Counted from the stretch's first letter, positions 45,639 to 57,854 are shown. The stretch: DNA of 64,000 nt from Hyphodiscus hymeniophilus (GCA_016508695.1 VNKQ01000002.1:2108001-2172000), one strand, 5' to 3'. Notes: generated by a model not told the origin, from the letters alone. Made by a program: numbers and translations.

Positions 45639-47448
45639 ATGGACTCACCGTGGCGGGCAGCACTTTACAGTCCGTCATCTGCCTGTGAAGTTGCGACGTA
45701 TCAATTCCTGGAACCCGAGGTACGTTGTCTGGCAAAATTGCAATTAACAGCCCCCTTAAAAAAACGGCTCGTTTGCTCTGAGTTGCACTTAAGCTCACCC
45801 TCTGTAGCAACTCGAATCTGAAATTAAAGACCTCGCCCATTTCACCAAAAGTATAAGCCTTACGCCCTACGATCCTGAATTATGGCTCAATCGTGCTCAC
45901 TGTCTGCGCCTTCTGGGCTATCCTGAGTTGGGACTGGGAGACGCCTACAAAGCTCGTCTCCTCGTTGAGGCTACTTTGGAGACTCCTGGCTCTACGTTAG
46001 GAACCAACGCTCTTCAAACGTTCGCCAAGAAGATATACATCCAACACATGACGGATCCAGCTTGGTCGCAATGGAAATCTCGCGTGAGCACTTCAGCACT
46101 CTTGAAAGCTCGCTCTTTGGACATGTTGAAGAGGCTCGAGGCTCACATCTGGACCGAGCTAATGGAGGGACTAATTGCTTCAAACTGCTGTGGCGATTAT
46201 CTCAAGCTGAGCAAGGAGGCCGTGCTTAAGTTCCCAGATGATGAGGTGTTCCCTTCTGATGTTGCGAATGCCGAGTCGTGGTATCAGCAGAGAGTTGATA
46301 TCCTACAAGCCCAGGTGGATGAGGGAGACATGACAGTTGTCCAGATGCAGACGACGTTGGATAACGGAGGAGTGTATCCAACACCTTACCCTTGGATGAC
46401 AGAGGCCTTGCTTGTTCGAGACGACAATTTAATACAAAGTATCAAGGAAGAGTTCACACTTGCATCAACCAATTGTACTGTGTTTAAAAGTACCCTTCGG
46501 AATGCCAAAGAAATGACAGAATTTGACGTCCTTGGAGTTATTGCTTCCAAGGATATCTCATCAGAAGACACCGTTGTTATCGACCGGACCCCCGCAGGAG
46601 CTATCAGCAACGTAGACCGCTGTGAAGCATGCTGCGCGGCTCTCCCCTCTACGAAAACCACCATTCCATGCTGCAGCGCTCTCTATTGTAGTGAACAATG
46701 TTCGGAGACAGCACTACAGAACTACCACACATCAGTGTGTGGCAAAGACTTCGCCTTCCTACACGACGCCGCCAAATCTGCAGATCACACCGCGGATTTC
46801 TCCTTGGATGCCTTGCTCCTCCTCCGCGTTCTTGCACTATCTCTCCAGGAAGATGCCACTCATCCCCTCCAAACTTCCATCATCCAGCGTCTCACACCAG
46901 CCTACTCGATGCCAGAGCCTCAGCTCATAATATTCAACTTCGCCGACCACATCGTCACACCCATCCTCACGCTCCGCGAGCTCGGCGTGGACATATTCTC
47001 CAACCCACTCTACGATACATGGGTGCTACATACGATGCGCTGTCGGATCCAAAATAACAAGCACGGCGCGACGCTCGACGAGTTTGTTGGATCGGCCATC
47101 AGTCCGTTATACTCGATGTTCAACCATAGCTGCAGTCCTAATGTGGATTGGAGGCATGACGATTATTCTAGCACCGTGACGTTGTTTGCTACGAGGGATA
47201 TTAAAGAGGGAGAAGAGATGTGTATTTCTTATATCAAGGGTGCGGAGATGGGGAGGAAGGAACGGCAGCGGGCTTTGTTGACTTGGTTGGGAATGGAGTG
47301 TGGATGCCAGAGGTGTACAGAGGAAAAGGCGCTCGAGAAGAATACTTCTGATGAAGATGTGGAGTCAGGTAGAAATGAGAGCGGGGGAACCGGCGAGCAA
47401 CATGAGGTTAAAGCCGTCGCAGAGCAGTTGGACCATTTGAGGATTTAA
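45639..47448 (+). CDS. TPR-like, MYND and SET domain protein (SMYD-like lysine methyltransferase)
   Basis: Two exons, 45639-45719 and 45808-47448, with an 88-nt intron, encode 573 residues. The N-terminal part contains a TPR-like repeat (PYDPELWLNRAHCLRLLGY). A MYND zinc finger follows at 299-338 (CEACCAAL, YCSEQCSETALQNYHTSVC). The split SET domain shows NHSCSPN near 466-472, then GEEMCISYI and a post-SET CGCQRC. SMYD-type proteins methylate lysines in histones or cytosolic proteins with S-adenosylmethionine. MYND binds Pro-rich partners. The substrate is unknown. The 3' end faces the cupin gene at about 270 nt. Confidence 0.92.
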
Positions 47449-47717
47449 TCTAATAGCTGCGTGCCGTTCGGACTGCCTTGGATTTTGCATTTTAGACGGA
47501 CAGATAAACGGAAGTCGTTGTTGAAGTGATCGATAAGGAAAGAATAGAAGGCAGGATACAGTTTAGAGTAGCGTGCATCTTTATCATAATATACATCCGT
47601 TGGAAGATGATCAGGATAGAGTCATTTCTAATTGCAAATCATTCCTCATGCTCAATCGTTGCCAGTCTCAACCATATCCCTCATAGTGGTGCAGGGTGCC
47701 TACACCCACTTCTTGCT

Positions 47718-48554
47718 TTACTGCGGCTTCCGCACAGGAATAGTAGCATAGTACGCCATAGCCTGCTCATTGATTTCCGGCGTCATACTCTTGCCCTCCT
47801 CAATCAACGAACCCAAAAGCTTGAAATAATGAATATAGAAAGCCTGATTCTCAAATTAGCCTCATCCTTCGATACCTATATAGTTCTCGATTCTCAAAAT
47901 CTACTAGAGTCAGAGACACCACCCACCGGTGTGAAAGTATTGAAGAACCTAGCCTCCTCGTCCGTCTCGTTCGAGAACGTATGTGGAGCTCTGGTGGGGA
48001 CGACGACGTAGTCACCCTCTTTTGCATCGATGACTTTGGCTTCTAGTCCTGCAGCTTCGGGGACATGGAAGCGTATTGTCCCCTTTGTGACAAGGAAGGT
48101 TTCGTCGTGCATTTCGTGCCAGTGCGGGGGAGGTCCGGGTGTTCTTGGCGGGACGATCAACTCGACGGCCGAGAGGCGGTTGTCTAGAGTTTGATTAGTT
48201 TCAGTATTTTGAGGCTTCTTGAGTAGACTCAGAGGTTTAGAGTGGGGCTATGAGACTTTGAGGAGGACAGAAGATAAGAAGTGATGTGGGAGGCAGCGAG
48301 ACGTCGAATGGAGGGCACATGATTGACCGAAACAGTAAAACGGGAATAGAGGGAATATGTGGAACATAGTTAGTTTTGCAGTCAGTGAAAAATATTGAGT
48401 CGTGGACAGAAGCTTGAGGTCGATAGATTAACAAACCAGTTCGTGTTCCGTCTTCCATGACTCTCAATTTGACGGGTCCCAGGTGGATAATCTCGCCAGC
48501 GGTGGCATGGACGAAGTTGATAGGAACTGTTGGGGTCGAGACGATGGGAGGCAT
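47718..48554 (-). CDS. Small single-domain cupin protein
   Basis: Three exons, 48554-48437, 48183-47927 and 47843-47718, encode 166 residues. Introns are 253 nt and 83 nt, and the first is long for this window. The cupin motif 1 is PPPHWHEMHDETFLVTKG, with His60, His62 and Glu67 as likely metal ligands. Motif 2 is GDYVVVPTRAPHTF with His107. The intron phases agree and the C-terminus (TPEINEQAMAYYATIPVRKPQ) is a short helix. Such cupins occur as metal-dependent enzymes, for example in quercetin or aromatic metabolism, or as binding proteins. No specific reaction can be assigned. Confidence 0.9.
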
Positions 48555-49084
48555 AGTAAATATCGTTTCAGTAGCTTAGGTTGAACTTTCTGGAAGATTA
48601 GAGTCTGAAGTTCTTTGGAGTTAGATAGTGATTTTATAAGTTGTCAACGACACAACGAGGGTACGATACACCAAATCTCTGGTCTTTCATTGGTTGTTGC
48701 TCGATCGCTCGGTGCTCGCTCAGTCGAGGCGCCGTACAGCGGGCTCCAGAAAGTGTTTAAATCCGGGGAACTCCATACCTGAAATTCCGTCCAGATTGGT
48801 ACTTGCTTATTCTCGGGATTTTAGTCATGGACGAACCAGATAGAAGTTACAATGCCCGGTGACTGCTTAAGGTAGTTGGGCCCGTGTATCTGGAGAAAAG
48901 CTGCCACGTGCTTGCTAGCTCTTGACGACAGAGACGAAAGAGGATTGGGTTTCTTGTGCATGACAGATGTCGAAGTGAAAATGATTCCCATAGGCAAGTT
49001 AATTTAGCACAAATGGTACGAAAATACAACAAGGCGACAGCTTGACCTTGAAGTTACGTACAATCAGCATCTTCGTCATTATAT
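48555..49084. other. Intergenic between cupin and rvt genes
   Basis: Promoter of the cupin gene (minus) and 3' flank of the rvt gene (minus). No coding signal. Confidence 0.6.
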
Positions 49085-52000
49085 TCATCCTTGCCACTTG
49101 ACTCTGCCACTGCGGAACAAATTCACCATTCCAATAGGCAACAGCCCAGCATCGACAATGTTCAAGCCTCCAAACCGCTCTCTCATATCTGGGCCATAGA
49201 GCTGAGCGACCCAACGCCAGTAGCCAGTCATCATGCTCGGATAAGCGTTGAGGGCTACTGATTCACTCTGGTTCATGTCCACAGTCTCTTCGGTAGGTTG
49301 AGTAAGCAGATCCGTGAAGACCTCATAAAGATCATCCTCCCAATCGCAGGCGAATTCCTCGCGATATCGAATGAACTCCTTGAATTCCATGAATACATCG
49401 CCATCCTCAGGCAGGAAGTTGGGATCAATGTTCTCGTGGCGGGAGAGCTGTCCGTTTTCGAAGACAACCTTGGCGGAGCGATAGGCATCCATCTCAGCCT
49501 GCAAGAAATCATCCAGGGCGCTTGCAGGATGCTCGTATACTGAGTCACGGAGTTGAACAAGACCAATAAATGGGTTATGAAGATCAAGGCCACCGAGGCT
49601 GGTCGGGAAATAGAGATATCCGTCTGGTATGTCAGAGACACCAAAACGATCTTGAATAGCATTCTTGAGGTACTCGACGACATTTGTGTCGGAGAAGATT
49701 TTCCGCTGAATCCTTTCCAATGATTCAAGCATGGCGTCAACGTGTTGTCTCCCGAAGCAATTTGCGGGCTTCCCAAAATTGCTGGTGAAGAAACGACCTG
49801 CATACGTGTTCCAAGCTTGAATCCAGGAAAATAAACTCTTCTTGTCCTGAAGTTGCAGCTGTAGTTCTTCGATATGCTTATCGACCATAGTCTGGTCGAT
49901 GACGAAATGGCCAGATTTGGGATCAAGCTGCAGGAAGCCCCATCTAATCTCTCCATCTGGCAGCCCTGGATCTATGACTCCGGGCTCATTCGAGTCCCCC
50001 ATGATTCGAACACATCCCGTCTTTCCTTCATTCAGAGAAACGCCCATTGTATCAGCAAACTCATTGATGGCTTCCCATGCTTTCACGACAGTCTTATGCA
50101 ACGGTGACCAAACCCAGAAGTCGTCATGCATTCGATACAGCTGAGCTCCATTTGCATGCTGGTTGACAGCGTAGTCCATACAGAACAGTATGGCTTCGCC
50201 ACAGACCAGCGACAATGAATGAGCTCCTGGCGCTCCTCGCTTTCGAGTCCTTGTCTTCGCAGATGTTCCATCTTCGACGAACTTTAATGGCGCCTCTAAG
50301 AACTTGCGGAAGAATTCAAGCCATCTTTTGGACAGTCCAAAGAATGATAGCACAGCATAGATGGTAGAGTGTGGTAACGATGGGCTCCAAGAGTCGAACT
50401 CAGAGCGAGCGCATGTGAATTCTCCATGCAATCGAGTGTTGACAATCATCTCTGTAGACAGCAGGTGCAAGAGGAATTGCTTGGTCTCCATTGGCGAATT
50501 TGGTTTGTCCTCTTCATCTTCCATAGCATACTCGTCGTCATCGTCATCAATTTTGCGAACAGAACCACTGGAAGGAGCCGATTTCCGAGCAGCTTTTGAT
50601 GCCAACTGGCGGCGTGGTGCTGCCGAGCTTTGTGATGGCATCGGCGCCTGCTGGTATGGCTGGGCTGCCATCTGCTTTCTTGGTGGCAGCCCTCCTGTAG
50701 ACATTCTTGCACTCTGCGTCGTGCGGGACCGTTTCATAGGTCGAGTATCATATTCAGCTTCTTCATCACCCTCGACGGAAGTGTGGTCCTGATATTCGGA
50801 GTCTGGGAGCTGAGACATGAACCAGATGGACTTATAGAGACCCTGGCGTTTACTTTGCGCACTAGGCTTCTTCTTCTGTGAACCGAGGAAGTATTCACGT
50901 CTCTTTCGTGCAAGAATTGGAATAGGCTCCCGTAACGAAGTCCACGCATCATCGGAATTGGAGAATGTGGTGAAGGCTTTCTTGAAAAAGACGCACCATT
51001 TTACCCCAATGTATTGAAGGAAAATTGCCTGCAGGAGATCCTCGTCAATGTATATGTGGAATTTGCCGGTGAGATGTCTTCGCTGCTCGACCGGGAGACC
51101 TTCTATCTCCCAAGACCACGAGTCAAGGGAAGCCATGCGCATATTGAGAACATCTGCGACTTCTGCGAGAATGATGGGATTGGAGAGAAAATCCTTCAAC
51201 GCAGCACGCTTCTCTTCTGTGAGGAGACCTGACGCGAGCAGGCCGGCTATTGTCCATCGGAGGACCGATTCATTGAACTGGTTGGGTCCAGACAAGGTCG
51301 TCTCAAAATCTTCAACACTTCGCCGCAATGCCTCCAATGCCCTGGTCGCCTGTTTGTTCGTTCCGTTTTTTCCGAAAAGAATTCTGGCGAGTATCTCGAC
51401 GTCAGCGATACTTTTTTGGACAGCACCAAGACAAGCGAGAATGAATAAAGACGAAACGACGTCGTAGAAGAGCCCGTTTCCCGCAATTTTTTTAAACCCA
51501 GGTATGAAGAGAGATACGGAACTCTCCCAGCTCTCTTAAAACCTGGAAAGAAAGGAGACTAAGTAGAGATACGAACCTGAGATAGGTAGTGATTGCCATA
51601 TGATCTGTCTCGAAGGGATCAAAGACAAGTTTTTCCCATTCAGCACGGCCGGCATCTCTCTCCTCCTTGCGGATATTGATATCCTCGAAATCGTCTGATT
51701 TCTCTGAAGCATCATCGACCGGAGCAATGGCATGCTCGGATGACAACCACTCTGTGACAAGCTCGCCATACAAAGTAGCATACTGGTACTTCAGTCCTTG
51801 AACGTTTAACTGCTCTGTGAGAGTGACCTCCCAATCCTGTAAAAGTTTGGATGAGATCGACGGATCGTAGCGTGCCTGCTCAAGGAATCTCTCAACATTC
51901 TTCAACATCACCTCCAAGCGGGGGTCATTGCCGCTCATGACACGTCCTGTCCCACCACGTCGGCCACTGAGGGCGACGGTCTTTATCGCGAAGGCATCCT

Positions 52001-52175
52001 TGACGCCATCAATGAGGATCCGAAGTCTCTGCTTCTGGTCCGATTCAAGTTCCGCGGCCTTGAGAAGCGAAGCCTTCTGGTCTTCGAATGTGGTACGCTT
52101 TTTGGAAAGCTCATTGAGCTTCGTGGTCGTGATTGTCTGAAGTGTATCAGAGAAGACGCCACCTGATGAGGACAT
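49085..52175 (-). CDS. rvt: RVT: single-copy reverse-transcriptase-related cellular protein
   Basis: Two exons, 52175-51577 and 51383-49085, with a 193-nt intron (phase 2, GTTCGT donor, CGCCAG acceptor), encode 965 residues. The N-terminal 200 residues are helical and coiled-coil-like (KLNELSKKRTTFEDQKASLL). The RT core has motif A with Asp530 (SEFDSWSPSLPHSTIYAVL), motif B (KRGAPGAHSLS, 581-591), motif C with HDD at 619-621 (YRMHDDFWVWS), and D/E-like LNEGKTGC and IRWGF. A long charged, disordered insertion (about 378-495) sits before motif A. These features match the RVT family, domesticated from a retroelement and kept as host genes in fungi and some other taxa, able to polymerise nucleotides but with unknown biological role. 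No LTR, integrase, endonuclease or repeats flank it. The start MSSSGGVFSD fits the family. Confidence 0.93.
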
Positions 52176-53292
52176 AGTTGCTCTTGTGTAGTGCCTGTGA
52201 GGATCTTTTGATGACCGGTGACGAACTAATAAGATGTGGTCCAAGCTTGAAGACTGAACAGAGTTGGTGGTTGAGTGTGCCAAACCTCGAGGTGGTTCGC
52301 TGATTCTCATTTATACCCCGAGTATGCAGACTGCGCCGTACACTAAGTGTGTGTGACTGATCCGTTGTGAGTCATCTCTCAAGAAGCTTCGAGGAAGACG
52401 CCTTTAGGCAGTAGGAGGGATCGAGCTGTGTCCGATGTTGCTCGTTCACACTATAGCCAATCAGAGGCCGCGTTGGACAGTTGATATGCTTTGGAGCGTT
52501 CGCATCACCTTTATGATGTCTAAGGCAGCCGTGGAGGAGTGCTATGGAGCAGTAGAGGCTTAGTATGCTACGGATGATTGGTTGATATACACGAAGTCAT
52601 GTGGTAGAAGAGGTCGTGAACTTTGAAGGTTGGATGAAGTCGGAGGTCTCCAACCCTTTTGGAATAGGACATAGTCACGTGACTTGTTCAGGTTTGGTCT
52701 CCCACTTCTCAAGAGCCTTATTGACAATTGTCACTGCTAATAATTACAAAATATGGCTGGTGGGTTGAAAAGTTTAGAGGCAAATAATTATCCGGTAGAG
52801 ACCGCGAACTGATGGATCACTTCTCACCTTTCTTCACTTGAAGTAAAATGAGAAATGAAGCTGAGCAAAATGATGCGTACTCGCTTCCAATATAAGTTTA
52901 CTGAGATATCTTTTCCTCATATTGGAGCTTAACTTCAATGGTTTGGAAATCAATGGAGAGACCAGAAGCGGGAAGCTAACGAGGAAATGTGAGGCACAGC
53001 AGACAGAATGAAGGCTGTTCTCTGGAATGCTTTAGAATTTTCTTTCAATTCATACTGGGCCCGCAGGCAGCGCTGCATCAAGCACTTCAAGACTGGGGAT
53101 AGAATGTCCGAAGCAGGCTCCAGAGAGTTTGCAGGCAAATGCAGTAGTCATCGAAAAGTGGCATTGTATTCAAGTTCTGGTTCTTCGAATCACTAGACCT
53201 CCAAGCTCCAGCGCCTCTCTCTCTAACCCACTCCACGTCGTCTATCAATGGGGTTGGATCCACTGAACAAAGCACCGTTCCTACTGGCGACA
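52176..53292. other. Intergenic, rvt promoter side
   Basis: About 1.1 kb with no supported gene. AT-rich near 52,730-52,950. It holds the rvt promoter on the minus strand. Confidence 0.55.
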
Positions 53293-53990
53293 TTACACAC
53301 CAGAGTGTACAAAACCTCTCACGCCCCGTTTGTATCTAGAACTCGGGCACGATGTTCTATCCGACAATAACCCAATCGCATTGAAGACCAAGTCCCTGAA
53401 AGTTCTGTCGCTATACTCCATATCAGCTGCGGGACCCAGCTTATCGACTTTTCGTGGGCTTTGAGAATTCGTTCGACGGGATTGTACCGAGTCAATGCAT
53501 AGATTTTGTTGTTCAGTTTGACACATGGAGATGGCGGTGGGATTCTTCATTATGAGTGAACGGTTCGTAGGGTTTGAAAACATATGGTCGCCGATTCTTA
53601 TATATGTGACAGGCGCGTCTTTAACAGCAGGTCTGGATTCGTCCTCGGCAAGGTCTGAAAGTGAATGTTCGGTAGGCAGGAAATCAGAGTGTACAGCGAA
53701 CTCGAGCTCGTCCGGTGTCTAACATTCGACCAGTGCTCGTAGACTCTGCAGTCTTCATTCTCGCGAAATGGCCGCATAGAGGGTTGACATATCCAAGGAC
53801 TGCTCCCTCGTTCCGACTCGGCCAGGATCCACCCATTTTCCTGCCACAGTGAAACGAACTCCAAGTGTCATACGGGCAAAGTCTTCCGCCCACTCCTCTT
53901 GGTCGCAATATTGATGAGGGCGCCAAGTCCGACGGCGACAATGACCACACAAAGCGCAATTAAAACAATGGGAAGAGTTTGCAATACCAT
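53293..53990 (-). CDS. Possible small single-pass membrane protein, structure unresolved
   Basis: From 53990 a frame opens with MVLQTLPIVLIALCVVIVAV, a strong membrane anchor, then a basic segment (ATKRSGRK) and a stop after about 40 codons. A GTATGA that could be a donor lies at the end of this segment. Another minus frame carries protein-like sequence (EEWAEDFARMTLGVRFTVAGK and later SDLAEDESRPAV, PRKVDKLGPAADMEYSDR) to a stop at 53293. Joining them needs one or two introns whose acceptors I could not fix, and one frame has two internal stops near 53760. A gene with a TM anchor and a soluble tail is likely, but the exact model and function are unknown. Confidence 0.4.
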
Positions 53991-55031
53991 GGTTTTGGGT
54001 ATTTATTCGATTTGGACTGGTTCAATTTGGCTGAATATAATTGAAGAATGTATAGCAAGATGGAAGACTTTCGGCTCGAGTGAGTTGAAGTTTGAGGACG
54101 TCTGCGTTCAACGGGAAAGAGCAGACTGGGGAGAGGTTGGATCTAAGTACGTACGCACTGACTTCAACAATTCCCAACCCGCCCCTTCCGGCCACCACAC
54201 CACGAATCAAATTATCGATAGAGGCATTTAATGGGAACGGTAGAAGCCGAGGACGAGCAGCGTCTCCAAGTGGGAATCAGGTACAAACCCTCGCCGTACG
54301 AGCCAATCAGTTGCTGCAACGGCGACGAGAAGGAGACAGAATACGAGCTACGCAGAAAGCGCAACCATGCAATGACGACCGCAAAGTCGGAGCTCGAAGC
54401 AACTACACATCCGATAGGAATCTGATTGGTCAAGTGGAGATGCGATTTCATTTCTGTGGTTTATTTTCGATACGATCTTATGCACGGCACAGAAACAGAC
54501 TAGACCACGGGAATAAAAAGGGGTAATTAGTAATCCTGATCCACCAGCTTCACCATTCCTGATGACTTTCCTGTGATATCCAAGAACGGATCAGATGTAG
54601 TTCTCTTCTAAGTACCAAGTTATACTCCCATTAACACCTTCGTTTATTCCAACTTAGCAAAGTCCCTTGTTTTCCGAAATCGTATCTTATAACGTAGCGG
54701 TTATGCGATCGAATTCGCGACAGTGCCCTTCCAAACCCTCCTCCTATACTCCCTCTCAATGTTTCCTAAAATTTCATGCTGGGCTACACCAGAAAAATCA
54801 TCAAAAGAAGAAGAGAAGAATTACCACCCTCATGCCCAGTCTCAAGTGATATGATTTGCCTCTGAAGCGGCTGCCCAACCTCTCTCTGCTCGCTCTTTCC
54901 GTATCAGTATGTCGAACTAACATACATAACGCAAAGACCAAAGGTAGACAACTTACAATTTTAGCATCTCATCACCACCGTATCTCGCTGTCGCTTCAGC
55001 CAACATCACAGCATAATATCAAACTTTTGAG
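53991..55031. other. Intergenic, promoter of PARG-like gene
   Basis: No supported gene. Overlapping frames at 54092-54526 on both strands have no domain. The right end is a pyrimidine-rich leader. Confidence 0.5.
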
Positions 55032-56000
55032 ATGGCGTCAAGCTCTGCTTCACAACCACAGGCGGAAGTGCAAGACATGTCGTCCCGTGAGATTCTTGCC
55101 TGCTTTGCTCAAGATACGTTCAATACTGTGATCCCAGACCTCCTCAAAACATACCGGCGCGCACAAGACGGTGTCAATGCATCTGAGATCATCCGATTTT
55201 CGCGCGATAACGACTCTTTTGCAAATCCTCTACTACCGCCAGAAGTCAAAGTCACCGTGACAGGATGTGATCCACTCATCGCCGTCCGTGCTTTTCACAT
55301 CTCAGCCGCTTGGTCCAGATCCAGCACCAAAACTGGTGTTTTGAGCATGGCATCACCCGTTTCCCCGGGTGGCTCGGTCCTCGCCGGCGAGCTCTCACAA
55401 GAAGCACTCATCTGCCTCCGCAGCACTCTATACCCAAGCCTTCAACCCAATTTTTACCCACTCGATTTCGGGCCTATATTACCACCAGTGGAAGGGTCAT
55501 ATAAAGACGCAACGGGACTCTCACCTCAGTCAGCGATTTACACACCCGATGTTCTAGTCTTTCGGGACTCTCAACTCGGAGACCTGCACAAGAACGACTG
55601 GTTCTATACGGATATCATAGTTGCCGCCGCGCCTCCACTCGAACAAACCTCACGATATTCGAGAATGGAGGCGAGTGCCGAGACACATTTCCATTTTGCT
55701 ATGATTATCAAGGTGCGACTGATTTTGCAGATTGCGAGGATGAAGGGCATTACGCATTTGGTACTCGGTCCGCTGGGATGTAATGCCTTTGATTACCCGC
55801 ATGAGTCGATCGCAAGGATATTCCGAGATGAGATCTTTGGTTATAGCCTTGGTCATACGCCCAGGGGTGCGGTTGAGGGGATAATGGAGATTTGCTTTGC
55901 GATGGATGAAGCTGATGAGGATTTTTTGGAGGTGTTCCAAAAAGTGTTCCTGGAGGAGGACAACGGGATGGGCGCCAGAAAGCGGAAGCGGGAGGAATAA
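55032..56000 (+). CDS. Microbial-type PARG-like macrodomain protein (TIGR02452-like)
   Basis: A single exon of 322 residues. The conserved block reads VLSMASPVSPGGSVLAGELS then QEALICLRSTLYPSL (residues 103-137), and the fold continues with YTPDVLVFRD, the segment IIVAAAPPL, and ITHLVLGPLGCNAFDYP near the C-terminus. This is the bacterial-type poly(ADP-ribose) glycohydrolase family, a macrodomain variant widespread in fungi. The signature of active enzymes is GGG followed by QEE. Here it is GGS (113-115) and QEA (123-125), so the second Glu, usually catalytic, is Ala. The protein may have lost hydrolase activity and only bind ADP-ribose, or use another residue. A basic tail (RKRKREE) suggests nuclear location. 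Confidence 0.9.
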   Translation: MASSSASQPQAEVQDMSSREILACFAQDTFNTVIPDLLKTYRRAQDGVNASEIIRFSRDNDSFANPLLPPEVKVTVTGCDPLIAVRAFHISAAWSRSSTKTGVLSMASPVSPGGSVLAGELSQEALICLRSTLYPSLQPNFYPLDFGPILPPVEGSYKDATGLSPQSAIYTPDVLVFRDSQLGDLHKNDWFYTDIIVAAAPPLEQTSRYSRMEASAETHFHFAMIIKVRLILQIARMKGITHLVLGPLGCNAFDYPHESIARIFRDEIFGYSLGHTPRGAVEGIMEICFAMDEADEDFLEVFQKVFLEEDNGMGARKRKREE

Positions 56001-56892
56001 AAAGTTGTTGCAGGAAGTTATGTTTGTGCAGCCATTGTCAGTTTGCTTGCCTGAGCGAAGCGCTATGGAGATTGAGCTTGCATACTGCATTTGACAAGGG
56101 AAATTTTGCAGCTCACGGCCGTCTTGTCACTATCAGAGGATGTCTGCTATTAGTATTAAAACAAAAAACTGCCGCTTAGCAAGCAAGATATCTCAGCCGC
56201 ACTGTTCTGTTACCTTCAACTAGCGATCGCATTCGCATCCCGGCTGAGGTATGTTCATTCCTCACGAGTTCAGACAAGCAGATTGGTACTCACGGTTGCA
56301 ATTCTGCTTCGTACCATCTTTATAAAAACCCAGCTCCTATCACTCAGCTATGCTCATTGGTCAGCGAGTTCATTTGAGGATATGTAGCGACGGAATGACA
56401 ATGCGGCCCACATTATTGCTGCTTCAGAGGCAGCGTCTTCGTAAAGCTTGGACTGAAGTCTGACGGCCGTTTTGAAGAAGATTTCGGCGATTCAGGTCTC
56501 TGGGAATACAACACGAGCGGTCGTATCCAAGAAAAGAAAGATGCAGGTACAGTATCACGTCATGCAACGGTTCCATCAATTGAGCTTCTTTTCGAATCCA
56601 TTAGCACTACGTGGCTGGAATACGTACATCAGACAACTTATTCAAATTGGCCTTCAATATAGAGATCTTATTTAGGCCTTGGATTCACAGAGTACCTGAA
56701 AGGAGAGGACTCGCGTGGTGTTCCACATTTGTCCAAAACGGATTGTTTGCAGAACCTCGGCCCTTAGATTTGGCGGGGTTCATCGTCGGTTACAGTACAC
56801 ACCCCTGAATTAGTGATCTTTCCGTTCCATATTTCAACATCAACAGCCTCATCTCTGTCCTCACCAACACACCCCAAAACATCAATGTTACC
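56001..56892. other. Intergenic
   Basis: No coding signal. 3' flank of the PARG-like gene and promoter of the enoyl-CoA hydratase gene, with a CA-rich leader just before its start. Confidence 0.6.
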
Positions 56893-57779
56893 ATGGCATC
56901 AGATCTCCAAACCAAGCCTCCGACCTCAGAGTCCTACATTCTGACGTACCCTGCCCCCTTTGTCGTCCTCGTGACTATCAACCGAGAGAAACAGATGAAT
57001 AGTATCCCCTCCTACGCTCACTGGGAAGCCGAATCAATCTTCACCTGGTTCGACAATGAGCCCAATCTCCGCGTCGCCATCATAACTGGCGCCGGCAAGA
57101 AGGCCTTCTGTGCAGGCCAGGATCTTATCGAGCAGGCGACATTCAAAGTCAAGCCTCCCCCAGCACCTTTGAGACGGCATCCGTCGTCTGGATTTGCTGG
57201 TCTTAGTAGACGGGTGGGGAAGAAGCCAGTCATTGCCGCTGTTAATGGCTTTGCACTAGGCGGCGGGTTCGAGATTTGTTTGAACTGGTAAGTTGTCGAC
57301 TGATCGAGGCACGTGATACCCGGCTGATAGGAATTAGTGATATGGTTGTCGCGGCTCCGAACGCGTCGTTTGGATTACCAGAAGCTACCGTCGGACTTTA
57401 TGCCGGTGCTGGAGGGCTCCCCAGGATTGTGAGGAACTGTGGCTTGCAAATTGGGTCTGAGATCGCGATGACGGGGAGGAGATTGACTGCTCAGGAAGCG
57501 CTGGGCTTTCATCTCATCAACAAGATTTCAAAGACTCAGGATACGGTCATCGATGAAGCTGTGGACATGGCAAACAAAATTGCTGGCCTGTCACCCGACG
57601 CGATTATTGTCACCAGGCACGGATTGAGAGAGGCATGGGAGACGGGGAGTGTGGAGAGAGCTTTCCAGAGGACTGCCGACCGCTATGGTCAAGCGCTGGC
57701 TGAGGGCCCGAACATGAAGATTGGGCTGGACGCGTTTGCTCGAAAGGAGAAACCCCGATGGGTTCCGAGTAAAATTTGA
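56893..57779 (+). CDS. Enoyl-CoA hydratase/isomerase family protein
   Basis: Two exons, 56893-57287 and 57338-57779, with a 50-nt intron (phase 2), encode 278 residues. Crotonase-fold signs: NREKQMNSI (31-39), the oxyanion-hole segment ITGAGKKAFCAGQDL, the block AVNGFALGGGFEICLNCDMVVAAPNASFGLPEATVGL with the second oxyanion region, and AMTGRRLTAQEALGFHLIN. Such enzymes hydrate or isomerise enoyl-CoA in fatty-acid or amino-acid breakdown. The C-terminus (RWVPSKI) is not a standard PTS1, and no targeting signal is plain, so cellular location is open. Confidence 0.95.
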
Positions 57780-57854
57780 AGACCTTGATTCCCCCACCCC
57801 ATCCTCCGGTTTCCCATCTTCGTGCAAAGTGAAGTATCTTTACGGGCTCAGCGT

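Noticed and set aside
49273..49956. Minus-strand 227-codon frame inside rvt
   Set aside because: It is an alternate frame of the rvt exon. The RT motifs lie in the other frame.
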